Assembly (NCBI GenBank): GCA_040954595.2
Contig: CM082586.2
Location: 496,001-560,000 of the forward strand
Length of the DNA: 64,000 nt
From: Balanoglossus misakiensis
Taxonomy: Eukaryota > Hemichordata
Direction: 5' to 3'
This document shows, in pieces, positions 37,974-51,700 of the stretch. The position numbers were made by a program, and so were the translations under genes. The notes under the pieces are model-generated. The model worked only from the letters and a program-made list of their open reading frames with translations. It ran no database searches and was not told where the DNA came from. Position 1 is the stretch's first letter; each line of letters begins with the position of its first letter.

Positions 37974-40900
37974 ATGAATACAAGAAACAGTAACGAAGAT
38001 AAGGAACCGCTCATCAATTCGCAGGCGAAGAGTACGAATGATCAAGCCAAACACCAGAATGGTAAGTGCATTGTTTACAACAACACGTCAACAGTCAACA
38101 CTTCTGAACCCAGTTTCTCAAAACCTACTATAGTATGTGACATGGGACCTGAAACTGTATGACAATAGATCATCACAGCTCAGAGACATTGTCACCCATT
38201 TTGATCATTGATCGTTGCCATCTTTTGTTAACTCATTATGTCCGCCATTCACAGGCCATTCAAATTCTCCACAAAAACATCAAAGGAATCAGAGTATCAA
38301 AGTCTTTCAGCGCGTAACCACCCCTTGTTTTGTGGTCTATTGATATGAATAATAAGCCTATACCTAAACAGAGAATTGGCAAAGTTAGGTATTTATGACA
38401 TGCAAAAGAAAACGTTTTTAAATCAAAATCACTGATAATTTGTTATTGTAACCTTGGATTGTTAGAAGACCTTCACTACCAACTCCAAGGTTTGACCACA
38501 GTCCCTCAACCACAGGGACTTTGGTTTGACATAACATGTAGCATATTATTGACCATTATTCATAGCTTCTTGTGAATGCTTAACTGCAATCATACCAAAA
38601 TGATGTAAATTTTGTCAGACAAGTAAATTGACTTTGATTTCTTTAGTTCCAGGGTGTTTATCATGTCGCCAAGTCCTTGCTTTTCTGGGATTTCTTGGTT
38701 TTGTCAATGTCTACTGTCTCCGTGTCAACCTGAGTGTAGCATTGGTTGCCATGGTGAACAGTAATGGAAGTCAAGTAAATCAGTCGGATGAATGTCAATC
38801 AAACAACACACAAAATCAACAGGTAGAGTATTCCGATTTCAATTTGACATTGGTCTGACCTTGTCTCCGTCTTGTGAAGGTTGATTTGGTCGAGATGGAA
38901 GCAGAAATCATTGAAAGCAAATCAAACTGATTTGAAACACTTTCAACTTTACTAACGTGCTGTAACACCTGAATAGAAGTCATTCATTCTGATCTTTTTG
39001 TTATTTTTTTTTTACTTATTTTTATCAACAGGAGGGTGATTTTGACTGGGATGAAAAGACTCAAGGAATTATCTTAGGTTCCTTTTTCTATGGTTACATA
39101 GTAACTCAGATTCCTGGTGGTTGGCTGGGAGCGAGGTTTTCAGCCAAGAAATTATTTGGTTTTGGTGTTCTCTGCACATCAGTGTTGACCTTGGTGACTC
39201 CAATCGCAGCAAAACTGGGCGATCATTCTGATCATCCTCCAATCCTCTTGATTGCAGTCAGAGTTCTGGAAGGCATTGGAGAGGTGAGGCTTTCTTCTTG
39301 TAGAATACACAACTAAAGATTGACAGACTTGTGACAGGATTTTTCTGCACCATTGTCTGTCACAGGTCTGATGTAGCACTGGCCGGGCATGTACGGTGCA
39401 TGTCTGACATACAATAACTGCTCATGTACATATATTAATTTACAATCAAATTGATTTTTTGGTTCTTAGGGTGTGACATTTCCAGCCATGCACGCACTCT
39501 GGGGCAAGTGGGCGCCACCCTTAGAAAGAAGTCGCCTAGTAGCTTTCACATACGCAGGTATTGCCACATTGATATTTTATATTTATTCAAAGACAGTTGA
39601 GACATGAAGTGAATGAATGTTATCATATGAATATCTTCTTTCAGATCAATATGTTGATACCTATTTTTCTTTTCTGTCTATTTTAGGTGCTCAGCTTGGC
39701 ACGGTGATAGCTCTACCAATTTCTGGACTGTTATGTGATTCCAAATTTGGCTGGCCATCTGTCTTTTATGTTTTTGGTAAATACTTCTATTTTGGTTACT
39801 ATGGATCCCATCTGGACATCACACCTGTCCAATCACTAATTGGTTATTCATAATTCTTGCTTACAAATGATTTGCATATTATTGTTCTAATGTAGGAGCA
39901 AGTGGATGTTTATGGTTCATTATTTGGATGTTGTTAGTTCATGAAACACCTGCTGAACATCCAAGGATCTCTAAAGAAGAAAGAGATTATATTGAATCGT
40001 CATTAGGAAAAGAAATTAAAGGGAAAGTAGGTATTATATTATTCAACTCAGAATTAATTAAAACAATGTAGTAAAACAAAGTGAAGATAAAAGAATGATA
40101 AACCAATATTTTGGTTTTAAATCTTATCTTCTCTGCTTACATTTCAGGATTTGTCTGTTCCATGGTTGTCCATAGCAACATCAATTCGTGTCTGGGCGAT
40201 CATTCTTTCCCACATCGCCAACAACTGGGGATTTTACACTTTACTTACATGTCTACCAACTTATATGAAACACATTTTAAAATTTGATCTTTCACAGGTT
40301 AGTACATGTACAATAATTTATAAAATATTATGTCAATATCAAACATACATATTGCAGACATGGCATGATATTTGAACACTTTTTTATACCATTAATGATT
40401 TTCTTGCCAAAATTCTCCCACAGAATGGATTTATATCAGCAGTTCCATATTTCTTGCTTTGGTTCATACAATCTACTGGTGGAAGACTTGCAGATTTCTT
40501 ACGTGAAAGACGTATACTCTCAACAACTAGAACTAGAAAACTCATGAATTCTCTTGGTGAGTGGGATATTCAATTTATGCTGGAAAATGGTAGTATTTAC
40601 ACCACATTCAGATAATTTTTAAGTCTAGAAACTTGTACAATTTCAGGTCAATCTTCTTACCCTTTATACATCATGAGTAACTCCATCTACTTGTACAGCC
40701 GAAATTATGAAAGGTCGCCGATTCAATATGTGATCTAGACGTCCTGTGTGCACTGAACACACGATGTGTTTATCTAACACAAACAACAGAACCTCTCATA
40801 AAAGAGATGCGGTATCATTAGACTAATTACAGATGGTAGTCTGGAAACACGCTCCCCCTCAGAGAGAGTTGTTTACTTGGGTACACTCTCAACATAAAGC

Positions 40901-41758
40901 GTATACACTTTGAGATTAAACTTTGACATCCGTGTTACAAGTAAACAACTCTCTCTGAGGGGGAGCGTGTTTCCAGACTACCATCTGTAATTAGTCTAAT
41001 GATACCGCATCTCATTTATGAGAGGTTCTGTTGTTTGTGTTAGATAAACACATCGTGTGTTCAGTGCACACAGGACGTCTAGATCACATATTGAATCGGC
41101 GACCTTTCATAATTTCGGCAGTATCTATCAACAGGTATGTTGTTGCCCGCAACATTTTTGATTGCCAATGGATATGTTGGCTGCAATAAAGTTTTAGCCG
41201 TTGTGTTTTTAACTTTGGCTGTTGGTGGTGGAGGTTTCTGTATGTCTGGTTTCAACGTCAACCATTTGGACCTTGCACCTCGTTATTCTGGTGTTTTGAT
41301 GGGTATAACCAACATGTTTGGTACTATTCCTGGATTTGTAGGCCCTGCAATTGTTGGACAGCTCACCAATAAACAGGTAGGTGCCTCAGAACAGTAATGC
41401 TATTCTAGCCAATCTGATATAAACAGTGAACCCAAGCAGGTGGTAGAACTGAACGAAAATGTACAGCAAAGGTCGTGCTGGACGTCATCAGTTGTTAATT
41501 CTGTCTTCATTTCCCGTTTCTTTACAGCAAACCAGAGAACAATGGCAGATAGTGTTTTATATCTGTGCTGCTATATACCTTCAAGGTTTGGTCACATTTT
41601 TGATTTGCGGCACAGGACAAGAACAACCATGGAATACTCCTGATGCAAGTAAATCACGAAAATACGCACCGCTGTTAACAGATGATGATGACGCTGAGAT
41701 TGAAAACCCGAAACAGATTCAGTATGGATCATCACAAGATAATGATAGAATGATTTGA
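37974..41758 (+). CDS. SLC17A5: SLC17-family anion transporter, sialin-like
   Basis: Ten exons: 37974-38061, 38647-38822, 39032-39283, 39470-39557, 39687-39776, 39896-40026, 40148-40297, 40424-40556, 41135-41376 and 41528-41758, giving 526 residues (human sialin 495). The major-facilitator fold is clear: first membrane segment with [19 protein letters not shown], then a glycosylated luminal loop with several N-x-S/T sites, then [20 protein letters not shown] and [19 protein letters not shown], all typical of SLC17A5-like proteins that couple anion export to protons. The N-terminus EDKEPLI resembles an acidic dileucine lysosomal sorting signal. Membership in the SLC17 vesicular/lysosomal anion transporter family is firm; sialin orthology, rather than a lineage-specific paralogue or a VGLUT-like gene, is likely but not certain. 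It is head-to-head with NPC1. Confidence 0.88.
40698..41119. mobile_element. Near-perfect 181-bp-arm palindromic element in an SLC17 intron
   Basis: Arms 40698-40878 and 40939-41119 are reverse complements with one difference noticed by eye, around a 60-bp spacer. Termini read GCCGAAATTATG and its complement. There is no coding frame. The near identity of the arms indicates a recent insertion or recent gene conversion. No clear target duplication was seen. Confidence 0.85.
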
Positions 41759-42788
41759 TGAAATATCAATCAAGAGAATATAGTGTAACTGTAGGCTGAT
41801 ATTTTTATGGATTTCTGTCGTTTGAGACAACTGTATTGAAATAGAACATTTTTTCTTTGACTAGACTTGGTATAGAGCCAGATACCAAACTCATAATCTT
41901 GTATTTACAATTTTAACCAGTTGTTTTTAAAAGCTATCTTTTAACTTTTAAATTGAAGAAGCCATGTATAATACTTTCTATTTTTATACACAGCAGGTGC
42001 CAGGTTTCATGCCAAAATGTTTTCTATAGTAAGTTATAGAACGAGAAAATCAACAGATGTGAAATTTGGCCAAACAAGTCTACCTCGATGTATAAAAGCA
42101 TCATTCTCCACACCTTGGAAAGACGCACATGACACAAAACTTCTCATAACTGATCTGTTTTTTTTTCTGTGGATAAGGAAAATAAAGTATGATACAATAA
42201 ATGGTGACTATGTTAGTACTTTTCTGCCAAAACACTACTTGTCGTCCACTCAGCCATGTTGACAGATGATGAGCAACACAGACAAAAAATCTTGAAAGGG
42301 AATGTTTCATGATCATTTTGCTGGATATTTCTCTAATCTGATACTTTCTCAATTTGCTAAGTACATAATTTTCTCACCGACTGTATAAACTCTGCATCAC
42401 AACTGTCACCACCTCATCATGGTATATATGCAAACTTTGACAAAACTCTAATGTAGAGACAAATATTAGTCATGGTGAGCACACAGCTTTCGTAGAAAGC
42501 TTACCAATATTTCATGAGTTCCAGCATTGGCCATCCTTGTCTTAACTGTACCATAATTGGCCTTCTTATCCCTTTCAGCACTGTTGGCACACAAATATAC
42601 AATGTAGACTTGATCATCTTCTGCAAAGACTAATGAATGTTCAAATGTGCAAAAAGAGTTATAAACTTGCTGTGAACTTGGCTGTGAACCATGACTTACT
42701 GAGGCATGACAAAATGCAATAATATAATATATTTGCATAAATCTACATAATCTAAATAATAACTAACTAAAGGAAAAAATTATAACTT
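41759..42788. other. Convergent 3' UTRs of the SLC17 and PHF20 genes
   Basis: The plus-strand stop is at 41758 and the minus-strand PHF20 stop at 42789. A plus-sense AATAAA lies at 42181-42186. No coding sequence is recognised. The two transcripts probably end tail to tail here. Confidence 0.55.
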
Positions 42789-45700
42789 TCATCTAGCTAC
42801 TAACTGCTGTACTTTTGTAAGGTCATGAAGTATTCGTCGAAGATTTCGCTTTATATGTGGAACATCGGTAGACACATCAGGACTGGTTACTGGACAGCCA
42901 TATGTTGCTTCTAATGCTGAAAAACAGAATATGAATCTGGATTAGAATAGATATGCCTTGCAAAAGGAAGGTGAAGTTCTCTTCATGAAATAATACATTG
43001 AAACATTGTAAGTGTATGTGGTAGAATTTAAAAAATATAAAGATACCAATGCAATAAAGACATACCAACAATCTCTTGTTCAATCAAATCCATTCTCTTA
43101 TCAAGTTCAGATTCCAGCTCTGATACATGCTGCAGGAGATTCCATTCACAGACGAGGGGTGGAAGGGGTTCCAGTTCTTCTATGACATCAACTTCGGATA
43201 CCTCTGACCTTTCTGATTTCATGGACTCTGTTCTCTTCCTGCTTGTTCCCTGTGTGTGACACACATTGAAAACAGATTGATGAAAATGTCCTGCTTGGAT
43301 ATTTCAAAAGTAACAAAGTATAGATTCCTGAATAAATATTCTTCTTTTTGCAATCTACAGTGTTAACGTATCTGAAACCCACCTTTGCCTTGCCAACTGG
43401 AGTCCACACACCATTTCCAGTGAGCTTCACAGAACTTGGAGTCAGTTTACTTTGATAATCACCAGTATTTCCTGCCTCTTTCTTCCCATCTTCCATAATC
43501 GCCTTGCCTCCATCATTCCCCATGACCTGTTTGCTCGTCTCATTCATCTGTTTACCACCTTCCTCTTTTTCATTTTTCTGACTGCACTCACCAACGTCCG
43601 CCTTCTTTCCTGTCTCTGAGTTCTTGTCTTCAGTTTTCTCACAACTTTCCAGTGTTTTGGGTTCCTCAGATCTTGAAACCTCTTGCTTGACAGTCCTTGG
43701 CTGTTCCTGTGATCTTGACGCTTCAGATATTTTCTGTTCAACATTTTCTGCATCTTTACAAGCAACCTCTGTACTGGAAGTACCCTCCACTGCCTTCTCT
43801 CTACTGTCTGTGTCACACTTCATCTGTTGTACTTTATTTTCATTTCCCTGACTTTCACAAGTCGCACTATCAGGTGCTTCTTGTAAATCACACACTTTGG
43901 AAACTGTCTGGTTTACCTCAGTATGTCTTTCTGTTTCTTGTTTCATATCTACATCTTGCACCTTTGCAGAGTTTGTGTTTTCACTTTTCTCAAGTTCTTT
44001 GGCATTCTCTTCGATGTCGTCATTGACAACATCAACTTCCATGTCCTCCAAATCCTCCTCCACTTTACTCTCCTCTGTTTCCATGGCAGTATCATCAACT
44101 TTCACCTCAGCTTCTGTGTCCATTGAGCTCCTGTTTTCTGAAGTATTTTCTGATGCACCCTTCCTACTAAGCTGATCTGATTTCGGTTCTTTATGATCTG
44201 TACAACTCTGCATCTCACTTTCACTTGCTGTTTCAGTACTCTCACCAGCATCTTCCACAACTTTCTCACTTGTTTCTTCAAGTCTTTCCTTGATGTCTCC
44301 ATCACACAATTCCTTCTCAAAACTCTCACCAATATTTTTTGCACTTTCTTTGCTATCACTGGTCATATCAACATCACCTTGTGTGTTCTGTTCAGTTGTT
44401 ACTTGATTCAAAGATTCAATATTGCTTTCTGAACTCACATTACCCTCTATCTTATTGCTGGAGCTCTCACGTTTTGTGACATCATCACTTTTTGCACTTT
44501 GTGTGACATCATCACTTTTTGCACTTTCTGTGACATCATCACTTTTTGTCCTATCTGTGACATCATCAGTGTTTGTGATTTTTTCGACATCCTTTGTCTT
44601 TATGACATCAGTTTTGTCATCTTCAGCCTGTGACGTCACAGTCTGTGATGTCCCTTGCTCAATTTTACAATCACTGCTTTCCACTTCCATGCTCTCGCAC
44701 TCTTTGTTTTCTGTTTCAGTATTTGTTACTTCATCTTTTGCATTCCACGGTTTCAGCCATTTGTGCAACATTGGATGGTTTGGTGTTCTGTGGAAAGGAG
44801 ACACAAATTTACATAATTTGAAGAAAAGCTTCTCTCAGTTTTCTGCTTGACATTCAGATGTATGGACAGAGTTATATACATAGAAATGGGGGATGGGTTG
44901 AAATGAAAGTGAAAGATGACCAGAAAAAAAATCTACTCACTGCAGAATGTGAAGCTTTTGTTGAAGACCATGCAATATGTCTGTTATCACATGCATATCA
45001 CCAACTAGGTCATGGGTTGCAACTATGGAGGGAGCCATGGATTTAGAATAGTTTTCAGATACACAGCTGTAACCGGGTAATTCTCCAGTCTTCAACCATT
45101 CCTGGTCATACTTGTATTTGGCTCGACTTCTTTGACCTGAAAGAAAAATTTGCGGTCAAGAAATTGCAGAAATTATGACATTTGACCACCTGTATAAAAT
45201 AAATCTGTTGATGATCGGAGTTTCTAAAACATGTCTCTGACCTTCCCAGAGTAGCTTCAAACTCAAGGACTTTTGCAGAAGTGAACAAAACCTACCTGCT
45301 GGATTCTTACAGTAGCTACAGATGTATTTCTTTGGTACTGTATTTTCCGTCAAACCAACACACATACTATGTTGCCAACACAGACATGTCTCGCACTGTA
45401 AACAACAAATAACAGCCTGTCAGTTTTCTGTAAAAAAATTATCTCATTCCCATTGTTTTTTTACTTTCAAGGAAACACAATACACTAAAATCAACTGGTC
45501 AGATGTTTTTGCCACCAAGTCGCCTATCACACCATACCTGAATCATAAACCCATCTTCTTCATCCAGATTACAAACACAATGTACAATTTCCTCTCTGGA
45601 CAAAGGATCTTCTATGGTTTCCACGGAGATATCAGCTTCATTTTTCGCTCCTTCCTGAGTACCTGGGGTAGCAGTGGGTGTTGTTGATGTTGACGCTTGT

Positions 45701-48700
45701 TTCATTTCTGTCTCTTCTTTGATGTCCATCTTCATTTCTGGTTCATTCACTGTGGGTATAATGATATCATCCATAGTCTTAAAACCACCATGTTCCAAAA
45801 AGAGAGAGATTTCTCTCACATGTTGATCATAAAATGTGAAATTCTGGGATTTATTAAAATGATAACAAATCATGGGAATCCTCACCTTCTTCTGGGATGC
45901 TTTCCACATTTTCCGGCGGCTGAACTGACACCGGCGTTTTAATAATCTGTTCCTGAGCAGCAGGAAGACTAGCAGGAGCTGAACTTCGTTTCTTTCTGTC
46001 TAAACGACTTGGTCTCTGATGACTGGATTTTGTTGACAGTGAAGCTGGTTTGAATTGAAACAATCAAAACAGTGGTTAAGCACAGTGTATATGATATTGT
46101 TAAAAGATGCATGGAACCATGATACTAAGATGTAATAGTCTCTATAGCAGGTAAATCAAAAGCCATGACATACAGTGGTACGAAGACTCTCGAGAACAAG
46201 TGATAAGAATTCAAAAACAGAACTGAACAGAATGGTGAGCAAAGATTGTAACCACTACAGTTCCTACAATTTGATTGTTGATTTTTATAAGCAAGAATGT
46301 TGGTGAGCAGTGATTTTCACTAACACAGTCAAATTATGGCAATACATATAGTAGCAATATACTCAAATTATTCCCAGCTCTTTGTATTTAATCTTACATT
46401 TAGGTGTACATTATTGCAATTACCTGATTTGATACTAGCAGTAGCCGTGGGAACAGTTTCTGTAGCAGTTGTGGTTAAAGTAGCAGATGAAGTAGTGGTA
46501 GTAGTTGTTGCTATAGAAACAGTATCAGTTGATATGGTAACAGATGGTGAAGGAGGAGAAGAAGAGGAACTCGAACGAGTAGAAGTTACAGATGCTGTTG
46601 GTAAAAATAGATGATGAAATATTAGTACCACTGAGCTAGGATGTCCAAAGATTAGAAGATTAACAATGCCATGGGTTTGGCTAGGTTGATCAAGCAGTGA
46701 CTGGATTGGACTAGTTTCGACTGGATCTGAAGGAAATTTTAATGGCCAGGAATCTGAGCAATGATATCTGAATTAGTTTTCTAAAACCTTCTTTTTATAC
46801 ATTGATAAAGAATATCACTAAAACTTACATGTCGACAGCCTCTTCTTGTTGTTTGAAAGTCTTCTACTGCTCTTAGTGGGCGGATGGTTTTGTCGGCCTG
46901 CGCTGCTAGCACTACTAGCACTTTGATGTCTGGATTTGGATTTAGTGCTGTGGTAGTACTTCTTGTGGTACTCCAAACCGCTCTGTTTTCGGAATGCCTT
47001 GTCACAGCCCTGTACATCACACTTGAATTTCTTGTGGTCCAAGTCTATCACCAACTCTTTCGGTGCGATAGCTGCAACAGAAAAGTCAGAAAAGTACATG
47101 GCAGTTTTCATGTTTTTCAACAGGTTCTGAGGGAAGAGAGATGGTTAATTTATGTATTAGTGTTCTCTAGGGATTCTGAGGTAATCTGAACTTCGCAAGA
47201 GGAAACGAGAAAAGCTACCATAGTACAAGGATGTTTGATATGGCATAAATGTCTCTGTCGACCGTTCACACGGGAACATGTGAAATTCAGAGAACTTTCA
47301 TCAAGTCATTTTCATGAAGTGTGTTAGTTGTTACATTGAATGAGAATAGTTTTATTCACTGGGTGCAAAGGTTATATAAGAAGAGACAAAACATTCTGAG
47401 TTAGATGAAAGTTTTGTCGTACTTACTGGTTTTGCGATACATGTACTTACTGGTTTCTTTGTGAGCGATGACTTTGGCTTTATCTTTGGATCGAATCCTG
47501 CCTTCGGCTAATTCCAGGGCCAGTTCAGCTGCAACATGGAGTTGTGAAGCTGATGCAGATCTTTGTCGACTGCCTTTGGTTGGTTTTGTTGTCATGGGTT
47601 GCAGTGGAACTGCACTGGCTGCAGCTAGTGCTTGTGATGATGTCACTAAATCTGTAATCATGCAGATGGGATAAGGGGTCATGGATGATGAAATAAGCTT
47701 GGGGTTTACATTTCTTTGACAGATTTGCATAACCCCGTTTTTAATGTACTAAAAAGTTTCTAAAGCCAAAGGAAACACAGTTTGTAAAGTAAGTGTTCAG
47801 AAACAGCAATACTTACTGTCAGACTTTGTTGGCGAAAATTGTGGAATGGCCTTGGTAGGTGAATGTGCAGAGATTCCTAAACTACTGGTGGTCGATGTTT
47901 GTCCTGCGCTTGTTGCTTGTAACATCCGCATCAGTGCACTCTGGTATTGGGGAGTGTCGGGTGGGGAATCATGCAAACCTGTAAAAGAAAAAAAAGGTTG
48001 CGCTTTGAATATGAAATCATTGCTACAAGAGATATCAATATGTTTGTCATTATATCTGTTATGTGACAGATTCATATATGGTTGTAGAGTAAATGCGGGA
48101 GATGGTCTTGAACATAAAATAAGGTTCCTAAAACAGGAACCTGCATGCAAGTAAGTAAGTAATATGGATGATGGATTTATACATGAAGATGACAAGATTC
48201 TCTCACCAGAAGAATATGTCTAAATGTGTGAAAAAAAATAGAGAAATTCATAAAAAGAGGAAAACACAGAAAAAGTCTGCCATCAGCTCAAAGTCACACT
48301 GGTATCTTGACAGGACATCTTGTATGCGTGAGAATGTGTGAAAACAAGATTGAATAAACAACATATATTTTGAATATATCGTAAGGTTGTTGCATCGCTA
48401 ACATACAAACATTGTCCCCACTAGGAATCATAACATTTGACACATAAATCACATAAATCTGCCTTTAACTGACATTAATGAAGTAGATTATAACCTTCTT
48501 CAATTTAATTTAATGAAACAAAGCAAAGAAGCAATGTCAGTATATGCCACCTCATAAGTTTCACTTTTCATTCACCACATTAGTCTTGAAAAGAAATTTA
48601 CGTTCTGTGTTCTCGTGATTATTGTCAAACTACATAAATTGATTCAATCCTTTCATTTTGTTTACCGACATATTTGAACTACATGTACATCTATAAACGG

Positions 48701-51700
48701 ATAAATTCTATCACCTACATGCTTTTACAAAAATGAACATTATCCTACCAAATTTAGAATATTTGTTTAATACATTTCAACCCACACTGTCAAAACCCGG
48801 GCTGTGTGTGCACATCGTAAACAACATTGAGGGACACAACACATTTGCAATAACCCTCCAAGTTACATCAGCACATTGTTGAGTGACACCCCTTCCAACC
48901 TTACCTGGTATCCCCATGCCGAAATGGTGAGGTCCTACATCTAACATCATATGGTGATGAGGGATTGGTGGAATCAGATGAGGTGGCAATACTGCACAGA
49001 GTAAGCGACAAACGCCAAAAAGGTATGAAAGGAAACTAATTAATTTGCAAAATAGATTTACTACTACAATTATACCACATTTTGCAACAATATCAAGACC
49101 AACAGTGTGCAAAGTATAGCTGCAATGGCTTGGACAACAAAATGCACCGGTATCATGAATCAAATCCACCCAGATCAGTTTACCACTTCTAATACATGTC
49201 AATGCAATCCAGCCATGTTCATAGACCACTGCTGAAATAGGCCCTGGAACCGATGATTACTTGATAAGTACTGTGCCCACAATGGTGTCATCTCCTGTAC
49301 TGTCACTTCCCAAGTCAACAAGCAAGGACAGCGGTAAACTTAAGTCAGTAACAAAAGAAGACTTGCACAACGGAATGGCAAATTCAGACAGAAAATACAC
49401 ACAGACAGACAGAACTTGAATTGATATGCCCCATTATGGACTTGCTCCAGAGGGGACTAAAAACAAAGAGCAACATAAATAAAATAAAAGAGTCATACCT
49501 GTTGGGGAGAGATGTTGATGATATCCTGACAACGGACCAGTCGGTGACAGAGACTGAGGCATGATGGGATAATGAGACCCGTATGGGGAATGTGGTGGTG
49601 ACTGTAAACACATGCTGCCACTGGAAGTGAGAGGACCATACATTCCGGACGGATGCGGAATGTGGTATGCAGGGTGTGAGGCAAGAGGAGGAGGAAGAGG
49701 AGGGTACAAACCTTCCCCACTGAGAGACGATGATGTACCAGAGGAGGGTGGGTATGTTCGTTGCGTGAGGAGGGACGCAATCACAGAGCCTTGTTTCTGA
49801 CTCTGTAATTGACAATGTTGTTGTTGTTCTTGGTAGAGTCGTTGCAGAAGTGGTTGACTATTGTCTAAGTATTGTTGTTGTTGATGTTGTTGTTGCTGTA
49901 CCCATAAGTCTGCCTTTTCTGTCTTCTCAGATTTTTCAGGTTGTGTTTCATTCTCCTCCTCATCTACAACCTGTTTGGCTTGTGCCTAAGAAGTGAAGCA
50001 AATATTATTATTATTTCTGATAAGAAATAAGAACTTTCTTATAAGAATTTGATCAATCTCTTGACAAAAATCAATGACCTCAGCACCAGTATTTACCTTG
50101 TGAGCGAGTTTTCCCGTAATTTGATCCAATCTGTCACTTTTATTCCTATATGACTTGATCTCGCCTTTAGATTTGCTCTCACTTTTCGATCTGGTTTCAC
50201 TTCTAGAACTTGCTGAGATTGTTGACGATGATGTTGAAGATGCTGACGATGTTGTCGATGATGTTGTTGATGATGCTGATGGTGAGGTTGACACTTTTGA
50301 TGCCAATTTCCCAGTAATCTGATCAAGTCTGGCTTTCTTGGCCTGAAATGAAACTGGTGTAGCTCCTCGCTTTCGAGTTCCACTCTCTTTTTTAGTTTCT
50401 GAGAAAGATAAAAGGGAAATAAAACTTCATATGAACTGGTCATAATGGAATCAATAACATTTGCAACTTTGTAACTCAATTTGTAGAGCTTTGCTTGAAC
50501 AAGAACGTTCATTTCTTGTTTCTGATACATTAAAATACATACTTTGGACCACTAAAGAGGGAACTGGGGGTGAAAGGGTTAAAGCTATATATTCGGTGTA
50601 ATGGAATGTGGTATACAATACCTGAGCGAGACAATTTTGTTTTTTTACCCTGATTGAAGTCTTTGCTACCCAGCCTCTTCTTGGGAGTAGCACTTCTCGG
50701 TCGTTCAATCTCATTTTCAATTTCTGATGGCATATCACTGAACAGGTCCTGCAGACAAGAATGAATCGAATAAGTGAATTATATTTTTGATTACTCTATA
50801 TCAGGACTGAAGAGTGGTATCAACTTCTCTTCCCTTCTAACCGTCGCCAATATCATTCCATGCCACACTGTCTTTCCTGTTAGGAGACAGACTGGGATGA
50901 ATTCACACATGAGTCCTTTCGGCTTCCAAACATAGTCATTATTACTACATATGTACTGCCAAACATATCATTGTTGCTGGCAAAATCAAACTTATGTTAC
51001 ATTCAAGGGATTGAACTGATACAGGACAATTTTACCTGTGATTTTAGATGTTGTGGAAGTTCCTTCAAATTCGTAGGCTGAACTACTTTCTTGAAGCCAT
51101 CATAAAAATACACATCATAACTACCATTTGGATTAGCAGACAAGACTTTAGCAGGATAATATTTACAATCAGTCCATCGAGCATAAACCTCTTCTCCAGC
51201 TTTGTACGTCTGTACAAAAAACAACGAATATTTCAGCATTTTTCACGAAATGTCATTTTTATCATTGTATGTCACTGCTACGGTGGTGATTACAAAATTC
51301 CTAATCTATGCTGCAAACTTTGCACCCATACCAAGTACATAATAAAACTGCCTACAAGATTAGAAAAAGAAAGAATTTCAACAAACCACGGCAGCTTGAG
51401 CAGTTCTGCTTCTTTCCTTGCGAGAAGAGGTGCGTACAATCGGTCGTATACGTTCACTATCAAACGGAACCCATTCGTCGTAACGTTGATTCCAACCTTC
51501 AAAATGGATCAGCACTTCGCTCTCCTCATCATCGACACAGACAATCTTTGACGGGTACCTTGTACGAAAAGAGACATTTTACAGTTTTTTACATTGATAG
51601 AACTTGACAAAATAATAATGCAATTGCATCAAATCTTGCATACCCTGAGTGCTAGTTATCAAGTTCATGTTGTGCATATCTTCACTCTTACCATTTCTTG

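Noticed and set aside
37974-41758. Identification as SLC17A9 (vesicular nucleotide transporter), attractive because SLC17A9 lies near DIDO1 in human
   Set aside because: The first membrane segment with the [15 protein letters not shown] pattern and the long glycosylated first luminal loop are sialin-like and unlike SLC17A9.
43544-44850. Several long frames on both strands across the acidic PHF20 exon
   Set aside because: They are by-products of the low-complexity Glu/Lys/Ser coding sequence; the PHF20 frame continues in phase with conserved exons on both sides.
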